A stretch of DNA of 64,000 bases from Aspidapion aeneum (lineage: Eukaryota; Arthropoda; Insecta; Coleoptera; Brentidae): positions 78,118,289 through 78,182,288 of the forward strand of contig OY755039.1 of the NCBI GenBank assembly GCA_963576565.1. The letters run 5' to 3'. This document shows positions 43,653-54,180 of this stretch, in pieces. The stretch's first letter is position 1, and the number at the start of each line of letters is the position of its first letter. A model generated the notes under the pieces. That model was not told the DNA's origin, did no database searches, and saw only the letters and a program-made list of their open reading frames with translations. Both the position numbers and the translations under genes were made by a program.

Positions 43653-44741
43653 TATGTCAACATATTTAAATTTGCACAGTTAATTATATAATCAACAGTA
43701 TTTATTTCCATTTTGAAAACAAACAATGGACACGCGACTGGCAAGGCTTTTAAATACTGACCTACCCCAAATCAAAACAAACTCATACATCTTCAATAAG
43801 GATAGAACCGGAAACACGTAGGAAGGGCAACGAACGTTTTCGCACGATGAATATCACCTACATCAACTAAAAACAAACATTACTCTGGCCCCCACACGAG
43901 AACAGACGCCCACTGCTGAAAAACAGGTGAAATTGAAATCTTGTTCCGTGTGGTGCTGCCAGCTTGTAATTATTCACACTAAAAGAGTTTACTCAATTAA
44001 TCGCCTTTTGTTAACCACAGACTAAAAAAAAGAACTAGACATGTCATACAGAAAGATTTAACTTTTTTTTAAATAAATCAATTAAAAATACAGTTTGTTG
44101 TCTAGTTTTGGGAGGGCACTGCCCTGTTGCCCTCCCTGTAGCAGCTGCCACTGAATCAAACTGCTACTAAATAACAGAGATATACTTAAGTAGGTCAAAG
44201 ATCATAAAACTAGAAAGATATGTTATTTTTCAAAAATTTGCTTGTAAAAAACAAAAAGCAGCCAAGCTTAAGTAAATTGTGTTACCTACATCAAATTAGT
44301 AACTCTACTGCCACCAAACTAAAAAACTTAGCTTTCAGTCATGACATTTGCAAAGACATAATTCTCAATTATAAGATCAAATAAATACCCGTAAATACCT
44401 AAATATAGTAAAGCTGTTCTTTAGCAAAAAAATGTATAGCCTACTTAGTATATAATTTAAATCGGTCCGACACTTATTTCCAATAATGTCCAAATTTTTA
44501 TGGAATATCCCATTATAGGTTTGGTTTGGTTTAAAAAAAGAAAAATATTTTAACAAACAGGGCTGTCAAATGTAAAGTTTTCAAGAATATGCTAAGGAAC
44601 CCAATAAAATATAATATTCCCTTGAATATTCCTTAGGTCTTAAAGGTATGAAAACCTCCTAACCCTACAAAAAACACACAAAAACAAAATGCTTTTAGTG
44701 GAAACCTAAAAATATTTTAGCAGTTCAAAATTGAATTCTAC
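43653..44741. other. Intronic DNA, nothing recognised
   Basis: Remaining intron 2 of the ATP10-like gene; AT-rich, no supported feature. Confidence 0.4.
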
Positions 44742-44917
44742 CTTGAAGTATATTGAGATTGCTAGCTGCAGGACTGCTTGTGGAAAGTTGACTCCCTTGT
44801 CCAAAAGAGGTGTATGCTGAGGGAGCAGACCTGGGTATTGACTTGGGCTCGCTACTATTAGGATGATTGCTTGGAGCATTGTTACGGTCCGGTGGTGGGT
44901 TAAAGCTCATTTTAGCA
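44742..44917 (-). CDS. ATP10-like: ATP10-like flippase, exon 2 with start codon
   Basis: The exon runs from a TGTCTTTAG acceptor to a CAAG|GTAGAA donor; the ATG is at 44,908-44,910, seven bases into the exon. It encodes 56 residues plus one base: MSFNPPPDRNNAPSN, then SEPKSIPRSAPSAYTSF and SLNI-type text rich in Ser, Pro and Asn, a disordered N-terminus. Its phase fits exon 3. No homology is claimed for this part; linkage to the flippase is from phases, strand and order. If true, the protein has a cytoplasmic extension of about 240 residues before TM1. Confidence 0.68.
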
Positions 44918-45186
44918 CTAAAGACAAAAAATTTAAAACTCAGCCACTATAAATGGGCCTTTATCCTAAGCATTTATAATAAAATATTATTAAATGGTTT
45001 CCATATGTCCCAAATTCTTTCAAAAACCAGAGAAAATTGATCACTGAAATCTGATCAATTTCAAGGCGAAATAATGCAAAATGCTCCCCACTGAGATGCT
45101 CCACACAAATCAGAACAAAACGGTACCTACATAAAAGCCTTGACATTTTTCTTCATACAAAGTAAAAATTTTATAACTGAACTTAC

Positions 45187-45400
45187 CTCTATCAAACATT
45201 CCTTTTTTTCGATCTAACGATAAGTTCAAACATCCGAAAAGGCATAAAAAAGTTCATAAATTCCGCGTTTATTTACAAATTTTCTTTCTCGAGATTTCAC
45301 GACAGCACGTAAGAAACTCCACGAAATCACGACTCAGCACACGCAAGCAAAACACCAAAGGAACTGTTTTTTTGTCCAGTTTTTCATTATTTTGACATGT
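45187..45400 (-). other. ATP10-like gene, probable 5' untranslated exon 1
   Basis: A GAG|GTAAGT donor at 45,186-45,187 on the minus strand, followed 269 bp later by the exon 2 acceptor, implies a non-coding first exon. The outer boundary is a guess; no TATA box is evident. Confidence 0.45.
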
Positions 45401-45629
45401 TTTTGTTCAATCACAAAAGAACTTTTTATCTTCTGTCTCTTACTAATCTGCAACTTTAGACAAAGAGCTAAAACGAGGGAGCTCTGAGATTAAATGGAAA
45501 TCAGCTGATGCCGCTGACGTTTGGTCAAACTACTATCTGAAAAGCCCTTCTTAGTTGTCTAGCAAAAGACGAGTCGTTAAATACCGAGATGAATTCCAAA
45601 ACGTGCGCAAGCGTTGATCTGTCTCTTCT

Positions 45630-45660
45630 GCCAACCAATCAACTGAGAGATATATCAGTA
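45630..45660 (+). promoter_or_regulatory. Possible promoter of the zinc-finger-like ORF
   Basis: A CCAAT word at 45,635 and a TCAGT insect-type initiator at 45,655 precede the ORF by about 80 bp. The region 45,400-45,730 would serve as a divergent promoter for this ORF and the ATP10-like gene. Confidence 0.3.
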
Positions 45661-45733
45661 TGGTTTTATACAGCAAAACTTTAATAATTCCCAGTTCTTT
45701 TTGATGAAAATTCGTCGTTTTTGTGCTGTGAAA

Positions 45734-46003
45734 ATGCCGGTGACGTGCAAGTTGTGTGACAAATTATTTAGTGCCCAATTTAATTTGAATAAACACTGTC
45801 ATCGGGGTTCTACTGTATGTCTATGCTACGATAAACATTTTTTTAAAAGATTTAGCGCATTTAAATTTGTCAATACTCCCATGGCAAAACAAAATAAACG
45901 TGAAATGCATATAGAAGAAATACTGCATATACCTCAAAAAATATTAATCGCAGCACATAGATATTGTATATTTTTGAAATCAAAAAGAAAAGACGAATCT
46001 TAA
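45734..46003 (+). CDS. Small zinc-finger-like ORF, unknown
   Basis: From the ATG at 45,734 the 89-residue reading opens MPVTCKLCDKLFSAQFNLNK, which has the C-x2-C, F and L spacing of a C2H2 finger, but the second half is HCH rather than a normal H-x3-H. A second pair of cysteines (CLCYDKHF) follows, then a basic tail with KSKRKDES. An earlier in-frame ATG is at 45,701. It could be the first exon of a zinc-finger gene or a decaying fragment; a TE begins 14 bp after the stop. Confidence 0.4.
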   Translation: MPVTCKLCDKLFSAQFNLNKHCHRGSTVCLCYDKHFFKRFSAFKFVNTPMAKQNKREMHIEEILHIPQKILIAAHRYCIFLKSKRKDES

Positions 46004-46016
46004 AATGCAAAAATAT

Positions 46017-46062
46017 ACAGGGTGTTCCCTCTCAAAAAATCGACTTTATTGTCACACCCTGT
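46017..46062. repeat. 46-bp mini inverted repeat
   Basis: ACAGGGTGTTCCC at the left and CACACCCTGT at the right, abutting the next ACAGGGTG element directly. Confidence 0.6.
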
Positions 46063-46912
46063 ACAGGGTGTCCCAAATTCGTTGTTTTTTTGTGGTGTCG
46101 GGTATTTCTAGGGGAGAAAGAAAAACTGAGCCCCCTTTGCGACGCTCAAATTTTAAGAGAAGCCTAAAGGTGAAAACTACATTTAGATATAGCAAGCCGT
46201 TTTTAAGCTACTGAGTGTTTTTGTCTGCATTTTGCTTTTGTGTAAATAGCTTTCTTATAGATCTTTTCTTGAAGAATTGACAGATGTAAACGGTTTTTAT
46301 TTATCTCTTTTGGTTTTTAAAATATTGCATAAAGTTGTTATTTTTCTTACAGAATAACTCTAAAACTCTCTCTAAAATTTCCTTTAAAATGATGTATTTT
46401 AATTTTTAATTTTTTTTTATTATATTAATGTTTTCTTTATTTTTATTTTTTAATCACCTCTTTATTATTGTTTTATTTTTATAATTTTATAATATTAAAA
46501 TATTTTTAACCCATTAAGCAAACTAAAATATGTGGTAAAAATAAAAAAAAAAAACAAAAATATAAGGAAATCCCACTAATCCCATAAAGAAAAATTAATT
46601 TTATGTGATATCTCAAAAACTAAACGTGACAAATGAAATTTAATTTAACAGTTGAAGTCCTCTTAAAAAAGTGTCTAAATAATGTTTTCACAGAAATAAA
46701 AATATTAATAAATAAACAAGTTATAGACCCCTTCCCAAAATGCAGACTTTTTAAAAACACCCCGTAGTTTAAAAACGGCTTGCTATATCAAAATGCGATT
46801 TTCACCTTTAAGCTTCTTTTGAAATTTGAGTGTCGCAAAGGTTGATCAGGTTTTTTTAGCCCCTCTAGAAATACCCGAAACTCCCCAAAAACATCGAATT
46901 TGGGACACCCTG
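46063..46912. mobile_element. 850-bp TIR/fold-back element, ACAGGGTGTCCCAAATTCG ends
   Basis: The left arm 46,063-46,210 and right arm 46,775-46,912 are inverted copies over about 140 bp, with shared words such as TATTTCTAG, AGGTGAAAA and 'tagcaagccgttttta'. The centre is AT-rich and non-coding. A related half-element is at about 59,790-59,960. Confidence 0.72.
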
Positions 46913-47117
46913 TACATGGTGACGGATAGAAAAAAATTATGTTGGCTTTTAAAGTTCATCATCATCATAATTAACCAAAAAAAATCTACAATTTATTATA
47001 GCCCTTTATTTTCAATGATAAAGCTGAGTGCTCCGGTTATAAAAAACCTCCCGGTACCTATATAAAATCATACCTAAAAATTAGAATTGACCATTATTTT
47101 ATACCTTGAATTTTTCA
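46913..47117. other. Intergenic AT-rich spacer
   Basis: No supported feature; it precedes the 3' end of the minus-strand ORF at 47,118. Confidence 0.4.
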
Positions 47118-47405
47118 TTATACGTTAAGCTCTTCGATCTCGCGCCAATCCCGGTATTCGCGCCAATAATTTAAATTAGACATTTTAACGTTTATTTTGG
47201 CGCATGCTTCTTTGATGGAATTCATCTCGGTATTTAACGACTCGTAGCAAAAGCCTTTCTTCCATTTTTTTTGTTTAATGAAAGCCACGTTGGTATACCT
47301 TACTTGAAAGTATATCCTGACCGCTCTTCTGAAAGCCTCTGCCACTTCACAGAAAGCTCCTTTATATTCGTTAAATAGAAGCTGTTTCTGCTGTTGCCAC
47401 CTTGG
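47118..47405 (-). CDS. Small ORF or terminal exon, unknown function
   Basis: About 95 codons are open on the minus strand up to a TAA at 47,118. There is no ATG near the 5' end: the frame follows a stop and a pyrimidine-rich run (TGTATTTTTTTTTGATTGCC), so it may be a terminal exon spliced after AAG near 47,402. The sequence is basic and aromatic (CEVAEAFRRAVRIYFQVRYT, then NYWREYRDWREIEELNV) and does not look like low-complexity noise. I do not recognise the family. It is head-to-head with Gdi, about 140 bp away. Confidence 0.42.
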   Translation of the reverse strand, partial: PRWQQQKQLLFNEYKGAFCEVAEAFRRAVRIYFQVRYTNVAFIKQKKWKKGFCYESLNTEMNSIKEACAKINVKMSNLNYWREYRDWREIEELNV

Positions 47406-47545
47406 CAATCAAAAAAAAATACAGCAAACTGTCAGTGACGTTATCAATTTTTATCAACTTTGTGCAAGTGGAAATTGGAGTAGTTTTCCCTCAGGTTTTG
47501 CTATTTTTTCAGGAAAGGTTTTCGTGTTTCCATTAGCAAAACGTC

Positions 47546-47606
47546 ATGGATGAGGAATACGACGCGATTGTTTTGGGCACCGGCCTCAAGGAGTGCATCC
47601 TGAGCG
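47546..47606 (+). CDS. Gdi: Rab GDP-dissociation inhibitor, exon 1
   Basis: The ATG at 47,546 opens MDEEYDAIVLGTGLKECILS, the highly conserved N-terminus of Rab GDI with the dinucleotide-fold-like GTGL motif, ending at G|GTAAGC. GDI extracts GDP-bound, prenylated Rab proteins from membranes, keeps them soluble in the cytosol and recycles them in vesicle traffic. This exon gives 20 codons plus one base. The usual Thr after GTGL is Lys here. Confidence 0.93.
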
Positions 47607-47668
47607 GTAAGCAGCCCTGACAGATTTTGGGGGCGAGTCCGCTCCTTGTTAAGACGGTTAATGGATCG

Positions 47669-48233
47669 TTCATACTCGTCTTTTGTCTTGGTTTAGTCAT
47701 ATGTCTTGTCATAAGAAAGTTAAAACCACTGTTTCTTATGGGAGTGTTCATACAATGTTTTTGCTTTTGATTAGTCTTTGTCTTAAGAGTTGCCAACTTT
47801 CAATCCTTAGGACAAGGACTAAGACGAGTGACAGACATCAGCTGATATTTGTTGTTTTTTTTTACAGGGCGTCCGAAAAGCGCAAGCGCGCGGCCGAAAT
47901 TTTGAATTTACCGCCATTAATCATGTTTTTAACAGAAAATCTCAACCTAACCTCAAAATTTTATTTGTTTTTATTTTCTTTTTCGCTTTTGTTCTTTCGT
48001 GTCTGTGTTTCGTGCACAGATTAGGTTAAATAAGATTGTTTTGTGTAGAAAATGACTTTTGAAAAGGGCCCTTTTTATTGAAATTGAATTTTTTTTTCAG
48101 TGGGTTATGACTAAGACTAATCAAAAACAAAAGACGAGTATGAACACCCGATTTTGTTTAAGACAGCTAAGACTAATCAAAGGACAAAGACTAATCAAAA
48201 ACAAAAGACTAAGACGAGTATGAACAATACTTA
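47669..48233. mobile_element. TIR element in Gdi intron 1
   Basis: GTTCATACTCGTCTT at the left (47,669) and AAGACGAGTATGAAC at the right (48,218-48,232) are inverted, and subterminal words such as GACTAATCAAAAACAAAAGAC (three times near the right end) recur in inverted form near 47,770-47,790. The element has no recognisable transposase, and no target duplication was found. Confidence 0.6.
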
Positions 48234-48353
48234 AAGGCCGGTTTATGGAGTTAATTAAAAAAAAGTTACATTTTTTCCATTTAGGTTAGTCCAACCTTTA
48301 TTTTGCCATAAGAGTAAAACCAGATTTACAGTTTTCTTTTTTAATAATCTTAG

Positions 48354-48643
48354 GTATGCTGTCAGTCTCTGGCAAAAAAGTCCTCCACATCGACCGCAAC
48401 AAATACTATGGTGGCGAGTCAGCCTCTATTTGTCCTTTAGAAGACCTCTTTTCAAAATATAATTCTCCCCCTCCTGACTCATCCTATGGCAGGGGCAGAG
48501 ACTGGAATGTTGACTTGATTCCCAAGTTCCTTATGGCCAATGGCTCCCTGGTTAAGTTGCTCATCCACACTGGAGTTACAAGATATTTGGAGTTCAAGAG
48601 TGTTGAAGGCAGTTATGTCTATAAGCAAGGAAAGATTGCCAAG
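48354..48643 (+). CDS. Gdi: Rab GDP-dissociation inhibitor, exon 2
   Basis: The 290-nt exon follows TTAATAATCTTAG and ends AAG|GTTTGT. It starts with two bases completing the Gly codon begun in exon 1 and ends in phase 0, giving residues 21-117 in total. Conserved GDI text includes [57 protein letters not shown]. This covers sequence-conserved region 1 and part of 2, which form the Rab-binding platform. The remaining exons should encode about 330 more residues and are not in this window, so intron 2 exceeds 15 kb. Confidence 0.95.
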
Positions 48644-49339
48644 GTTTGTAATTTTGTAACTATTAATCAGAAAAATTTTTAACTTTGTTTTTATTATCCA
48701 TTTTAAGTAGGTACAGTTCATATCATTATTTTTTAGACAAATTTTTACAACTTTTTTTTGTTGGCCTATGGTATTTGTTATGGTAAACAGCTGATAACTC
48801 AAAAAGTTATCTCAAAAATTATGATATGGAGTATAGGGAAGAGTGGTCTATAGTGGGAAAGTTTTAATTTTTTTGTTCTAGACTGTTTATTTATTATTTT
48901 TGAATAATTGGTGGTTCACTTATGTTCATTAGGGATGCCTTTATTTTTTTTTTTTTTCGTTCGTTGTAAACGCACCCCAGTAGACGCTAATTTTTACCTC
49001 CCGAAAATTGGGAAATAAACTGTGAAAATAAACACTAATTAAATTTTGAAAACACAAATCTATATAGCAACAAAAAAAAATATGTAAATAGTGACTAAAA
49101 ATCGTGAAATAACTGTTATTTTCTCTAAAAATTAAGAAAAATTTTGAACAAAACAAAGTGAAACTAAAGTGAAGTTAGCCTACTACACATACACAAACAA
49201 ACAAAACAAAGAACAGCTGTTTCAAGGCAGGCAGATTTACATCAACACTGCACTGGAAAACACTTTCAGATGAATAGGGGACCCCAACAAATGTACACAT
49301 TCACATGATTTGGGACTGTTCACAAATTACCCTGTCTTA

Positions 49340-50853
49340 ATGGCAGACGCGGAACTATCTCAAACCAATACAACTAAGCCGCCTTTAGGGACACTAAAAT
49401 GCCATAAAAGCTCTCCCTTTAGATACTATGTCTGCATTGGGTGTTATGCTCTCTTCCATCCATCATGTCTGGAGAGGGATTTTAAAACTGCAAAAAAAGT
49501 CAAAGATCACCTAGTAACATGTAGCAAAGCATGTCAACAGCTTTTGGAGGAACAATCAACTGATAAAAGGGAAGTAATAAAGCTAAGGGGTGAAAATGAA
49601 GTCATGATAAGCAAAATTCAGGAACTGGAGCAATTGAGCCAAACATATATAATCGAAAGTAGCCAGGAGGTACATTCTAAACTGACATGTGAATGTCAAG
49701 AATCCATAAAAATAAGTGATCTTCAGGTAGAAATTGAGCAACTAAAGAAAGAAAACAAAAACCTGCAGCATCAAATATTTGGTTCAGAAGCCAAAACACA
49801 GGAGCAAGAAATGAAACAACAAAAAACTAGCATACAAGAAATGAAGCTACAATTAGAAACACAGGAAAATAACATCAAATCTCTTCAAAATGAGCTTAAT
49901 AAAGAAAGTGCACAACACCTGATAGCTCAAGAAACAGCAAAGAAACTCAATGTTTCCAATCAGGAATTTAATAAAGAAATTATAATGCTAAGAGAGACTC
50001 AAGAAATAACCTCTGGTTTAAATTTAAATTTCAATTCACTGTGTCATGATGTTAGCAATGTCATAATGCCAATACTGCAGCCCTTACTCCAAGAAATGCA
50101 AGGATCAATAACTGTCGAAGTGACAAAGCAACTTAAAAGTTTTTATGAAAGTTTCCAAAAGAATACCATTGAGCAAGTGGCTGTAAAAATGGATACAGTT
50201 GCAAAGAGTATAAATGACTCTAATAAAGAACTGATTAAATTATTGACTGTTGCACCCATTCAGTGGAAATTAGAAACTCAAGTTGGACTTCAAATAAAAA
50301 CAGAGGAGTTCAAAAAACAGCAAATAACAGAACTGAATCAGGGCCAACTTTTAAAAGCAGCTATAACAATAATTACAATAATAATGGTAACATTTATAAA
50401 AATAAATATATTAATAGTAACAGTTTAGATAACAACATAACTGTGAATAATAACAGACAAACACATGCAAACGACAACCTGCAACATGCATCTAAACGTC
50501 GAAGTCCTAAGGAAGGGACCAGTCTGAATTCTGCGGAATTTCAAGTTGCAGAAAAAATGTTTAGAAACACAAAACCACAAAATAATCCAGAAACAGAACT
50601 TTCCTGGCTATTTGTTACGGGATTTATACCAGAAACCACACCAGAGTCATTGTCTACATATGTAAAAAGGCAATTGGGAACAAATGAGTGTTTAGTGGAA
50701 AAACTTCAAACCAGGAAGGACAAAATAAAAAGCTCATTTAAAATTGGCCTTCAAGTGGATCTGTATGAGAAGTCTCTTGATGCATCTATGTGGCCCAGAG
50801 GAGTATTGTTTAACCATTTTCAGAATGTTATACGTCCAAGAAGAAGGGTATAA
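49340..50853 (+). pseudogene. LINE ORF1 (PHD-like finger, coiled coil, C-terminal domain)
   Basis: The first frame (49,340-50,428) starts at an ATG; it has a zinc-finger-like block near its start (KCHKSSPFRYYVCIGCYALF, then HPSC) resembling PHD-type fingers in ORF1 of CR1-like LINEs, then about 200 residues of heptad-rich coiled coil. Near 50,265-50,400 the sequence moves to the next frame, whose Asn-rich linker leads to a C-terminal domain (ELSWLFVTGFIPETTPE, then FKIGLQVDLYEKSLDASMWP) ending at 50,853. ORF1 proteins bind element RNA. The coiled coil and C-terminal domain are separated by the frameshift. Confidence 0.8.
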
Positions 50854-50855
50854 TA

Positions 50856-53465
50856 ATGAATCATAATTTCGATAGTTTATTTAATTCTAGTTCTTTCCAC
50901 TCTCTTAATGATGTTGTGGAACCTAGGTCAAATATACCTAAAAAAGTTAAAAACAATCTACTTAGTACTGAGACTAACTCATTTCAGATAATTCACTTGA
51001 ATGTACAAGGTTTATTTAGTAAAATATCTCTACTAGAGGCAACATTAAAAGATACCAACTGCAGCGTGCTTTGTTTGAATGAGCATTTCATTACTAAAAA
51101 TCAACTTGAGGCAGTCAATATTGTTGACTATACTCTTATTTCAGGTTTCACCAGGACATTACATGGAAAGGGTGGGACAGCGATTTATGTAAAAAAAAAT
51201 ATTTCTTACTCAGCACTCCCATTTGATATTACGAGCATATCTCTGGAGTTGGACTTCGAGGTAGCTGGGGCAATTATAAATAACATTCAGGTAATATCCC
51301 TCTACAGGTCACCCAGTGGCAGTCTTGAGAACTTTCTTAACAGACTATCTATTTTATTGGAGACTTTATCTGATGGAATGCAGATCATAATTGCAGCTGA
51401 TTTTAATGTACATTTTAACAAACCCAATAATAATTGTACAAGGTCAGTTGTAAATCTCTTTTATAGCTATAATCTTTATCAAACATGTTTTGAGAACACT
51501 CGCGGAAATAATTCCCTTGATAACATTTTTACAAACATTGTTAAAAAATATTTGCTATCGGTTCAAGCCGTGGACCTAGGAATGTCAGATCACTTGGCAA
51601 TATCATTTCACTGTGATATACAGGCTCCTAAACCGCTAAATCGGAGAATTAATTTTAAACCTATAACTGATACAGGCCTGCACTATTTGTATCTGAGTGT
51701 TCAAAAAGTAGATTGGTCATTTATTAATGAAGTAACTTTATCTGTTGAAAATAAATTTGACAAATTTCTAGATATTATAATAAATGAATGTAACAAGTGT
51801 TTTCCAGACAAGAGTAGAGTTGTTAATATTGACCAGCCCTCTATAAAAATAAATTGGTTTCATGATGGACTAAGGGAAAGTCGCGACAAACTTAGGTTTC
51901 TAACTCGCATCCATAGAGAGAGGCCAGATCAAGTTACTACAGAGACTCTAAGGAATGAAAGAAAAAGTTATCGTGCCAAAGTAGATATGGCCAAAAAACA
52001 TGCCAATGATGTCTATATTAACAATGCACCAAATAAACAAAAGGCATCATGGGACATAATTAAAAGTAACAATCCATTAATAAAAAATAATAACGTCACT
52101 AGTACTCTAACAGCTAATGATTTTAATAAACATTTTACCACTATAGCACCAAGAGTAGTACAAAATCTTAATCCATCCAGTGATGATCCTCTTAAAACTA
52201 TAAAAAATAAACAATATAAAAAAGATACAAACAAATTTAATTTCACGACTGTTTCTTTTAATCAAATTAGGGAGATAATTGACAGCTTTAAAAATAGCCC
52301 AAGCAGGGATGCTTATGAAATGAATGTAAAAATTATAAAAACTCTTAAAAATTTAATATTAGTTCCACTCACTACATTAATTAATCTGGCTATAAACGAA
52401 AAATTATTTCCAACGTGTTTTAAATTATCAAAGGTGGTTCCTGTGCACAAGGCAGGAAGCAAAGAGGATGTATCCAACTATCGCCCCATTTCTCTGATAC
52501 CATGTTTTGCAAAAATATATGAAACAGTTCTTAAGAATCAAATTGTAGACTATTTTGAAACTAATAATCTTTTCAGTCATGCTCAGTATGGTTTTCGTCA
52601 AAAAATGTCGACCACTTTGGCCATTAACCAGCTGGTTAAGCATGTGCAGGAAGCATTCCTGAATAAAAGCTATCTACATGCGTCTCTTTTTGATTTGACT
52701 AAAGCGTTTGACTGTGTTTCCCATGACTTACTTGTGAGCAAGCTATATGAATACAACTTTAGTGCAGACTCAGCCTCACTGATCAAATCTTACTTAGGAG
52801 ACAACAGACGTCAGTACACAAAATTCAATGATACAATCTCTAACATTCAAACATTAAGTTATGGAGTACCTCAAGGCTCTACCCTGGGGCCTATCCTGTT
52901 CATCGTTTTTATTAATGATATAGATGAGATTATTGATGGTGTAGTGTATGCTGATGATACAACGGCTGAGGATGTGTCTGATGATTACAATAATCTATGT
53001 CATGTAGTTGGGGAGACACAGTTGAATACCAAAAACTGGTTTCAGACAAATGGGTTAAGCCTGAATGAAAGTAAAACGCAAAATATAACATTTTCTTTGC
53101 GTGATATCCCGGAGGAAAACAACACTAAACCAGTAAAACTTTTAGGTGTAACTATGGATTCGGGGTTAATATGGGAAGATCATATTATTCAGCTTAATAG
53201 GAAACTTAGCAAAAATATTTACCTAATAAGAAACTTGCTGGATCGTGTCTCTTATTGTACTCTACTAAGTTCGTACTATGCATATTTTCATTCAAATATG
53301 TCTTATGCAATTCTTGTTTGGGGACATTCAGCCCATGCTGATGAAATATTTGCAACTCAGAGAAGGTGTGTAAGAGTGATGAGTGGATTGGGTTATCGAG
53401 ATTGCTGCCGCAGTACTTTTATTATAAGCTTGGAATACTCACACTTCCTTGTGTTTACATTTTAA
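50856..53465 (+). CDS. LINE ORF2: endonuclease and reverse transcriptase
   Basis: An ATG follows the ORF1 stop by two bases. The N-terminal APE-type endonuclease has IIHLNVQGLFSK (Asn), CLNEHF (Glu), IAADFNVHFN (Asp/Asn) and LGMSDHLAISF (Asp-His). The reverse transcriptase has VVPVHKAGSKEDVSNYRPISL, AQYGFRQKMSTTLAI, LFDLTKAFDCVSHDLL, YGVPQGSTLGPILF and VVYADDTT, the YADD catalytic box. All catalytic residues are intact. The frame ends at 53,465 after shifting near 53,410; the true C-terminus is at 53,420-53,755. Confidence 0.88.
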   Translation: MNHNFDSLFNSSSFHSLNDVVEPRSNIPKKVKNNLLSTETNSFQIIHLNVQGLFSKISLLEATLKDTNCSVLCLNEHFITKNQLEAVNIVDYTLISGFTRTLHGKGGTAIYVKKNISYSALPFDITSISLELDFEVAGAIINNIQVISLYRSPSGSLENFLNRLSILLETLSDGMQIIIAADFNVHFNKPNNNCTRSVVNLFYSYNLYQTCFENTRGNNSLDNIFTNIVKKYLLSVQAVDLGMSDHLAISFHCDIQAPKPLNRRINFKPITDTGLHYLYLSVQKVDWSFINEVTLSVENKFDKFLDIIINECNKCFPDKSRVVNIDQPSIKINWFHDGLRESRDKLRFLTRIHRERPDQVTTETLRNERKSYRAKVDMAKKHANDVYINNAPNKQKASWDIIKSNNPLIKNNNVTSTLTANDFNKHFTTIAPRVVQNLNPSSDDPLKTIKNKQYKKDTNKFNFTTVSFNQIREIIDSFKNSPSRDAYEMNVKIIKTLKNLILVPLTTLINLAINEKLFPTCFKLSKVVPVHKAGSKEDVSNYRPISLIPCFAKIYETVLKNQIVDYFETNNLFSHAQYGFRQKMSTTLAINQLVKHVQEAFLNKSYLHASLFDLTKAFDCVSHDLLVSKLYEYNFSADSASLIKSYLGDNRRQYTKFNDTISNIQTLSYGVPQGSTLGPILFIVFINDIDEIIDGVVYADDTTAEDVSDDYNNLCHVVGETQLNTKNWFQTNGLSLNESKTQNITFSLRDIPEENNTKPVKLLGVTMDSGLIWEDHIIQLNRKLSKNIYLIRNLLDRVSYCTLLSSYYAYFHSNMSYAILVWGHSAHADEIFATQRRCVRVMSGLGYRDCCRSTFIISLEYSHFLVFTF

Positions 53466-53758
53466 CTTGCCTCACCTATCTGAAGTCTAACATACAGGAG
53501 TATGCATCAAATGGTGACAATCATTATTACCCTACCAGAAACAGGGATAACCTACTGCCCAACTTTTTTAGGGTTCACAGAGCAAGAAACGGTCCTAATT
53601 ATTATGCTATTCAAATGTTTAATGCACTTACAGGGGAAATAAAAAATCTTAATATAGAAACATTTAAGGGGAAAATAAAACTATATTTAAAGAGTAAAGC
53701 ATTTTACTCAATCAATGAGTTTCTTCAAACCAACTTTATTGATTTAATAGACTGATCC
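53420..53758 (+). pseudogene. LINE ORF2 C-terminal end, shifted frame
   Basis: PQYFYYKLGILTLPCVYIL, then YYPTRNRDNLLPNFFR and FKGKIKLYLKSKAFYSINEF match the usual end of CR1/Jockey ORF2. The frame overlaps ORF2 from 53,366; the shift lies near 53,410. Confidence 0.75.
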
Positions 53759-54180
53759 ACAACATCATCATAATCATACTTAATTAATTTTATCTCGTAA
53801 ACTCAATGTTAAACATTGATTTAGGTTGACATTTTCTGGGGCTTTTATTCTTATTTGTTTTGAATTGAATGATAAATTTGAATTTATTTATTGGGAAATT
53901 AAAAATTGAAATTAATGTGCTTAATCCTAATGTAAAATTTAGTAAATGTTAGTGTATGTAAAATTGTCAGAACTACTATGATTGTAATTTTAATTGTTAT
54001 TTTTATTGTAATTTATTTTAACTTAATCATAAATTAGTAAGTAAGGACTTTTAACATGCAATTTAGCAAAACTACTTAAATAATTTTAAATTTTAATTTT
54101 AAATAATTTTAAATTGTGATTACCATTTTGACTTGTGTAAATACTTTATGTATGAACAACATCAATAAAGATCTATCTAT
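53759..54180 (+). other. LINE 3' UTR
   Basis: AT-rich untranslated tail ending in AATAAAG and ATCTATCTAT. Confidence 0.6.

Larger units (their letters stand above)
49000..54180 (+). mobile_element. CR1/Jockey-like LINE, nearly full length
   Basis: It has the order 5' leader, ORF1 (49,340-50,853, frameshifted), ORF2 (50,856-53,755, frameshifted near the end) and a 3' end with AATAAAGATCTATCTAT, a poly-A signal-like word plus short tandem tail. The 5' edge is uncertain (about 48,950-49,200). It lies sense in Gdi intron 2. Two frameshifts suggest it is recently dead. Confidence 0.88.
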
